Below, piece by piece: positions 12,068-14,715 of a stretch of 14,715 bases of DNA. The notes below the pieces were generated by a model. That model did no database searches and had not been told where the DNA came from. It saw only the letters and a list, made by a program, of their open reading frames with translations. The DNA lies in NCBI GenBank assembly GCA_046484625.1, contig JAWOIO010000046.1, positions 1 through 14,715 on the forward strand, written 5' to 3'. The stretch comes from DASUAO01 sp046484625 (lineage in GTDB: Bacteria > Actinomycetota > Acidimicrobiia > IMCC26256 > PALSA-555). Position numbers and translations under genes: made by a program. Position 1 is the stretch's first letter. Every line of letters starts with the position of its first letter.

Positions 12068-13054
12068 TCAGTCGAGGACCGCGGCCGCGAACGTGCGCAG
12101 CTCGTGGCCGAGATCCGGACCGGCCGGGGTGTACAGCAGCTCGGTCGCTCCCGCCTCGAAGGCGGCGTCGGCCTTCGCCCGCACCGCTTCGGCCGAGCCG
12201 ATCCAGCCGAACCCGGAGATCACGTCGCCGGCACCGTCGACCAACGGACGGTCGCGCTCGGTGACGTGCGACGCATGGCCCTCGTGGACGGCGAGGTGAC
12301 GCTCGCTCTCGGGGCGCTCGGCCTCGATCGTGGCGCGCCACTCGGCCCCGAGCGGGAGGTTGTCGACCGCGTCGCCCGCGGCCTGCCACGTGCCGTGATA
12401 TGCGAGCACGCCCCACGGGCCCATCGCCTCCCTGACGCGCGGGCTGTCGAGGTCCTCGCCCTCTCCCACCACCGTCCCGTTGACCATCTGGACGACCCAG
12501 TCCACTCCGTCGACCCCGCCGCCGATGGTGATCACCCCGTCGGCGATCTCGCGGGCGATGTCCTTGCCTTTCGGCCCGAGCGCGGAGAGCAGCAACGGCA
12601 CCTCGACGGGCCGGGAGGTTGCGAGCTCCGGATGATGGATCATCTGGGTCATCGCCCCGTCGACCTCGACGACCTCGCCCCGCAGGAGTCCACGGAGCTG
12701 CTCGACGTAGCGGCGCGTCGTCGCCCACGACAGTCCGTCCTTGCCGAGCACCCACCGGGCCGTGGCACCGGTGCCGAAGCCGCAGGCCAGTCGGCCCGGC
12801 GCGAGCCGGTCGATCGTTGCGATCGCCGAGGCGGTCGTCATCACGTGGCGCAGGTTCGGGACGAGCACCGCCGTGCCGAGGCCGATCGACGTGTGCTCGG
12901 CGATCAGGGCGAGGTGCACCCAGATGTCCTCGTAGAGCGCGGCCGAGTCGAAGAGCCAGACGCGGGTGTACCCGAGCTCCTCAGCGAGCTGGGCGAGCTC
13001 CACCGAGTCCGGACGTGGCGGGAGCGCGACGGAGAGCGATCGCGAATCGGTCAT
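12068..13054 (-). CDS. LLM-class flavin/F420-dependent oxidoreductase
   Basis: A 328-residue luciferase-like monooxygenase-family TIM barrel. Family landmarks in order: VELAQLAEELGYTRVWLFDSAALYEDIWVHLALIAEHTSIGLGTAVLVPNLRHVMTTASAIATIDRLAPGRLACGFGTGATARWVLG, then LLLSALGPKGKDIAREIADGVI near the middle and TELLYTPAGPDLGHELRTFA at the end. In actinobacteria most of this group use coenzyme F420, but FMN use cannot be excluded from sequence alone. Substrate unknown. The ATG at 13052-13054 overlaps the stop of the upstream gene as ATGA, and TAGGTT lies 7 nt before it inside that gene, so it may be both coupled and separately transcribed. The sulfotransferase follows 10 bp downstream. Confidence 0.92.
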   Translation of the reverse strand: MTDSRSLSVALPPRPDSVELAQLAEELGYTRVWLFDSAALYEDIWVHLALIAEHTSIGLGTAVLVPNLRHVMTTASAIATIDRLAPGRLACGFGTGATARWVLGKDGLSWATTRRYVEQLRGLLRGEVVEVDGAMTQMIHHPELATSRPVEVPLLLSALGPKGKDIAREIADGVITIGGGVDGVDWVVQMVNGTVVGEGEDLDSPRVREAMGPWGVLAYHGTWQAAGDAVDNLPLGAEWRATIEAERPESERHLAVHEGHASHVTERDRPLVDGAGDVISGFGWIGSAEAVRAKADAAFEAGATELLYTPAGPDLGHELRTFAAAVLD

Positions 13055-13461
13055 GGCGAGGAACCTACCGAACCAGATGGCCACGCGAGGCCGGTGGCGT
13101 CGACCGCCGCCTCGATCGCGGCCACGAGGGCTTCCGGCGATCCCCCACAGGCCTCGAGCGCGGGCGGGTCGAGGAGCACGAGCAGGCGCTGGTCGGTCTT
13201 GGCGACGACGCATGGCACCGCGCCGCGCGTCGCCGTCGCGAGCGCCGACGACTGCTCGTCGCGGTGCACCGTGTCGAACGGGACGGGCATCGACTGCGTG
13301 CACTGCCGCCAGGACCGCTTCTCGCGGAACGCCGAATGGGTGATGTCGCAGAGCGCGCAGTGGGTCCGACCGAGCCGGGCACCGACCCAGTACACGACCT
13401 CGCCCCGCCACGTGCCGTCGGCGTCGTACACTCCGACGAGGCGCCCCAGGACCTCAGGCAC
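13051..13461 (-). CDS. Hypothetical protein with HCxxCxxxH motif
   Basis: A 136-residue protein without a named family. The start is the GTG at 13459-13461. It opens LGRLVGVYDADGTWRGEVVYWVGARLGRTHCALCDITHSAFREK. His34, Cys35, Cys38 and His42 (HCALCDITH) could bind a metal, or the Cys pair could be redox-active; the CALCDITH block looks like a conserved core. Later Cys occur at 54, 84 and 105, with a strand-rich C-terminal half (GAVPCVVAKTDQRLLVLLDPPALEACGG). I recall similar short uncharacterised proteins with a CALCDxTH block in other bacteria, but cannot give a function. The stop overlaps the LLM start by 4 bp (ATGA), so the two are probably co-translated and functionally linked. A short possible leader ORF ends 2 nt before the GTG. 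Confidence 0.75.
   Translation of the reverse strand: MPEVLGRLVGVYDADGTWRGEVVYWVGARLGRTHCALCDITHSAFREKRSWRQCTQSMPVPFDTVHRDEQSSALATATRGAVPCVVAKTDQRLLVLLDPPALEACGGSPEALVAAIEAAVDATGLAWPSGSVGSSP
13062..13067 (-). promoter_or_regulatory. Candidate internal -10 box (TAGGTT) for the LLM gene
   Basis: TAGGTT on the minus strand, 7 nt before the LLM ATG and inside the last codons of the upstream gene. Same hexamer as before the dehydrogenase and ABC ATPase genes. Confidence 0.4.
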
Positions 13462-13463
13462 GG

Positions 13464-13553
13464 TCAGTGGCTCGACGATCCCGACATCTGCGCCCGCACC
13501 TCGCCGACGGGCAGCGCAGCGAGCTCCCCGGCTGCGTCCGACTTGCTGCCCAT
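13464..13553 (-). CDS. Possible 29-residue leader ORF
   Basis: ATG at 13551-13553 opens 29 codons (MGSKSDAAGELAAL..., ending GSSSH) that stop at 13464, 2 nt before the GTG of the HCxxC gene. It fills most of the gap after heliorhodopsin. CACAAT lies 6 nt before the ATG, a weak -10 in the leaderless position. It may be a real leader peptide that couples translation to the next gene, or a chance frame. Confidence 0.3.
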   Translation of the reverse strand: MGSKSDAAGELAALPVGEVRAQMSGSSSH

Positions 13554-13575
13554 GGCGTGATTGTGCCGCTGCGGC

Positions 13576-14328
13576 CTAGCTCCGCAGCACGTTCGCGAAG
13601 ACCAGCCACGCGAGCAGCGACTTCGCGCCGAGGCTCAGGACGATGTACGTGACCTCGCCCGCGACGTAGTCGCGCCAGCGCCCGACCTGTCGGTACTGGA
13701 GCACCATGTTCAACGCGAAGCTGAAGAACAGCACCAGCTCGATCGTGATGATCGCGTACACGAAGCCCGGGACCTCGTCGGCCACGAGGATGTAGGTCCA
13801 GATCGCGATCCACGGCACGGCTCCGGCGAGGGTGCCGAACCAGAACGCGCTCCAGTCAGCCCGGCCCGGCTCTTGCTGGCGCTCCATCAGGATGCCGAAC
13901 AGGATCATCGCGGTGTTCACGCCGAAGATCGCGGTGAGCGCGGCGATGTCGCGGATCCCCGACAGCATCGAGATCAGCACGATCATGATCGACGAGCTGA
14001 TCGAGTACTCGATCCACCGGGCGTAGTTCGCGCGGCGGTCCAGCTGGCGTACATACCACCCGTTGACCCGCGGCGCCGAGACCAGGAGGTGGTCTGCGGC
14101 CGCGAGGAACAGGAACACCGCGATCATCACCCCGAGGTCGATCGAGAACAGCTTGTCGGCGGGCGCGGCGCCGAGCATCTCGACCGGGTCGTCGCGGAGA
14201 TACGACGCGAACACCGGAAGCGAGAGCCCATTGCTGAGCGCGAGCATCAGCGCGCCCTCGGCCGCGAGGATCAGGCCGACGACGACGTTGAAGACGCGCA
14301 AACGCCGCATGCGGAGGTTGTCGACCAT
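13576..14328 (-). CDS. Heliorhodopsin
   Basis: A 250-residue seven-helix membrane protein that I recognise as heliorhodopsin, the retinal-binding family with topology opposite to type 1 rhodopsins. TM3 reads ARWIEYSISSSIMIVLI, with Glu107 as Schiff-base counterion; TM4 continues AIFGVNTAMILFGILME; TM7 reads YIVLSLGAKSLLAW, with Lys236 as the retinal lysine. With the ATG at 14326-14328 as start, Glu107 and His80 take the same numbers as in heliorhodopsin 48C12. The frame is open to a GTG at 14355, but that overlaps the small ORF upstream. In TM1 the position of 48C12 His23 is Leu21 here, with Glu24 where 48C12 has Gln. Members do not pump ions and are thought to signal or regulate a partner. 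No retinal-synthesis gene is in the window. A 55-residue ORF ends 7 bp upstream. Confidence 0.95.
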   Translation of the reverse strand: MVDNLRMRRLRVFNVVVGLILAAEGALMLALSNGLSLPVFASYLRDDPVEMLGAAPADKLFSIDLGVMIAVFLFLAAADHLLVSAPRVNGWYVRQLDRRANYARWIEYSISSSIMIVLISMLSGIRDIAALTAIFGVNTAMILFGILMERQQEPGRADWSAFWFGTLAGAVPWIAIWTYILVADEVPGFVYAIITIELVLFFSFALNMVLQYRQVGRWRDYVAGEVTYIVLSLGAKSLLAWLVFANVLRS

Positions 14329-14335
14329 CGGAGCG

Positions 14336-14503
14336 TCAGGCACGCGAGCCGGCACGGGTCCGGATGACGTCGGGGGGCTCGAACAGGAACCGGGCGAGCC
14401 AACGCGGCACCTTCGCCCGCCAGGCGGGAACGCCGGGGACCGCGGCGTACGGGCCCGTCGCCCCCGTCGCAGGCTCTCGATGCGCGTACGGACCTCGCCT
14501 CAC
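14336..14503 (-). CDS. Small 55-residue protein leading the heliorhodopsin operon
   Basis: GTG at 14501-14503 opens 55 codons ending TGA at 14336-14338. GGGAGG (plus positions 14509-14514) lies 5 nt before the GTG, one of the best Shine-Dalgarno sequences in the window, and TATGAT lies just upstream. About 84% of codons end in G or C. The N-terminal half is Gly/Pro/Ala-rich (MRRGPYAHREPATGATGPY, reading GTG as Met). The C-terminal half is basic and aromatic: PAWRAKVPRWLARFLFEPP, an amphipathic segment that could lie on a membrane surface, then an Arg-rich end. No transmembrane helix and no known family. The stop is 7 bp from the heliorhodopsin ATG, so the two should be co-transcribed and translated in sequence. 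I infer a partner or accessory of heliorhodopsin, but a translated leader is an alternative. Confidence 0.65.
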   Translation of the reverse strand: MRRGPYAHREPATGATGPYAAVPGVPAWRAKVPRWLARFLFEPPDVIRTRAGSRA

Positions 14504-14521
14504 TCCGACCTCCCAGTGCCC

Positions 14522-14559
14522 ATCATAGGAACTCGAGCCGGGTGGTGGGGTGCCCCACC
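14522..14559 (-). promoter_or_regulatory. Promoter of the heliorhodopsin operon with inverted repeat over the -35 region
   Basis: TATGAT on the minus strand (plus 14522-14527) is a near-consensus -10 box. No TTGACA-like -35 stands at the expected distance; instead GGTGGGG-TG-CCCCACC (14544-14559), with 7-bp arms, covers it. A transcription factor bound there could activate or block the operon. GTCT-ggt-AGAC (14560-14570) directly adjoins it on the side of the divergent gene. Confidence 0.55.
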
Positions 14560-14577
14560 GTCTGGTAGACGGACCCG

Positions 14578-14715
14578 GTGGAGGACCTCTCGTTCGGCTC
14601 GGTCGCCGCCGTGGCCGCCATCGCCCTGATCGCCCTGGCCATGGGAAAAGCCACGGATCCGGTCATGCTCCTGGATGTGAGAGATCTGGCGGAGTTCATG
14701 CTGGACCTGGCGGAG
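14578..14715 (+). CDS. N-terminal fragment of a hypothetical membrane protein
   Basis: A frame open from the GTG at 14578 to the right edge, 46 codons with no stop and with G/C-rich third positions. It reads VEDLSFGSVAAVAAIALIALAMGKATDPVMLLDVRDLAEFM; residues about 6-24 form one hydrophobic helix, a signal anchor or first membrane segment, followed by an acidic helix-like part. TAGACG lies 6 nt before the GTG, a partial match to the leaderless box. No family can be named from this length. It is divergent from the heliorhodopsin operon and shares its promoter region. Confidence 0.55.
   Translation, partial: MEDLSFGSVAAVAAIALIALAMGKATDPVMLLDVRDLAEFMLDLAE

Noticed and set aside
12002..13579. 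Plus-strand frame of over 500 codons antisense to the LLM and HCxxC genes
   Set aside because: Arg/Pro-rich shadow without motifs; the minus-strand genes have conserved sequence and an ATGA junction.
1..14715. Mobile element, prophage, CRISPR array, toxin-antitoxin pair or tRNA
   Set aside because: No transposase, integrase, phage, Cas or toxin-like protein, no direct-repeat array and no cloverleaf that I could see on either strand.

Overview
This is a very G+C-rich, densely packed stretch whose genes use almost only G/C-ending codons. Together with an F420-type luciferase-like oxidoreductase, a heliorhodopsin, a CaiB/BaiF CoA-transferase next to a COG2159 amidohydrolase, and many apparently leaderless genes, it points to an actinobacterium, most likely of the Acidimicrobiia (Ilumatobacter-like). 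That placement is inference; no rRNA or marker gene is present. I see no insertion sequence, CRISPR array, tRNA or rRNA.

Layout. The left edge holds the first codons of an ABC transporter ATPase (minus strand), then a 306-base leader with a TTGACA box and inverted repeats in front of a small membrane-anchored Pro/Ala-rich protein. A phytanoyl-CoA-dioxygenase-like enzyme (plus) runs tail to tail into a VOC/glyoxalase-fold protein (minus) with a 131-bp overlap. A UbiA-type prenyltransferase and a trehalose-6-phosphate phosphatase follow on the plus strand, then a secreted protein made of two tandem 56-residue TDEQK/Cys repeats. An SRPBCC protein (minus) diverges from an amidohydrolase plus CoA-transferase pair (plus) across a perfect 32-bp palindrome. 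A bidirectional terminator separates that pair from a membrane-anchored PDZ protein (minus), which diverges from a small conserved-looking hypothetical (plus). A lactate/malate-dehydrogenase-family enzyme with unusual cofactor and substrate residues and an alpha/beta hydrolase lie on the minus strand. A second SRPBCC protein diverges from the hydrolase across only 40 bp.

The right third is a minus-strand run that may be one extended transcription unit: a 55-residue small protein with a TATGAT -10 box and a strong Shine-Dalgarno, then heliorhodopsin 7 bp downstream, a possible 29-codon leader ORF, an HCxxC-containing hypothetical, an F420-dependent LLM oxidoreductase (ATGA overlap) and a Sulfotransfer_4-type sulfotransferase (10-bp gap). 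A divergent partial membrane-protein gene leaves the right edge.

Most notable: (1) the unannotated 55-aa ORF leading the heliorhodopsin operon; (2) a heliorhodopsin that keeps the TM3 Glu and TM7 Lys but appears to have Leu in place of the TM1 His; (3) the 32-bp palindrome between the divergent SRPBCC and amidohydrolase genes; (4) a window-wide TAnnnT box 6-7 nt ahead of start codons, indicating leaderless transcription; (5) a dehydrogenase whose NAD-binding Asp is replaced by Gly-Arg-Asn and whose specificity position 102 is Thr.
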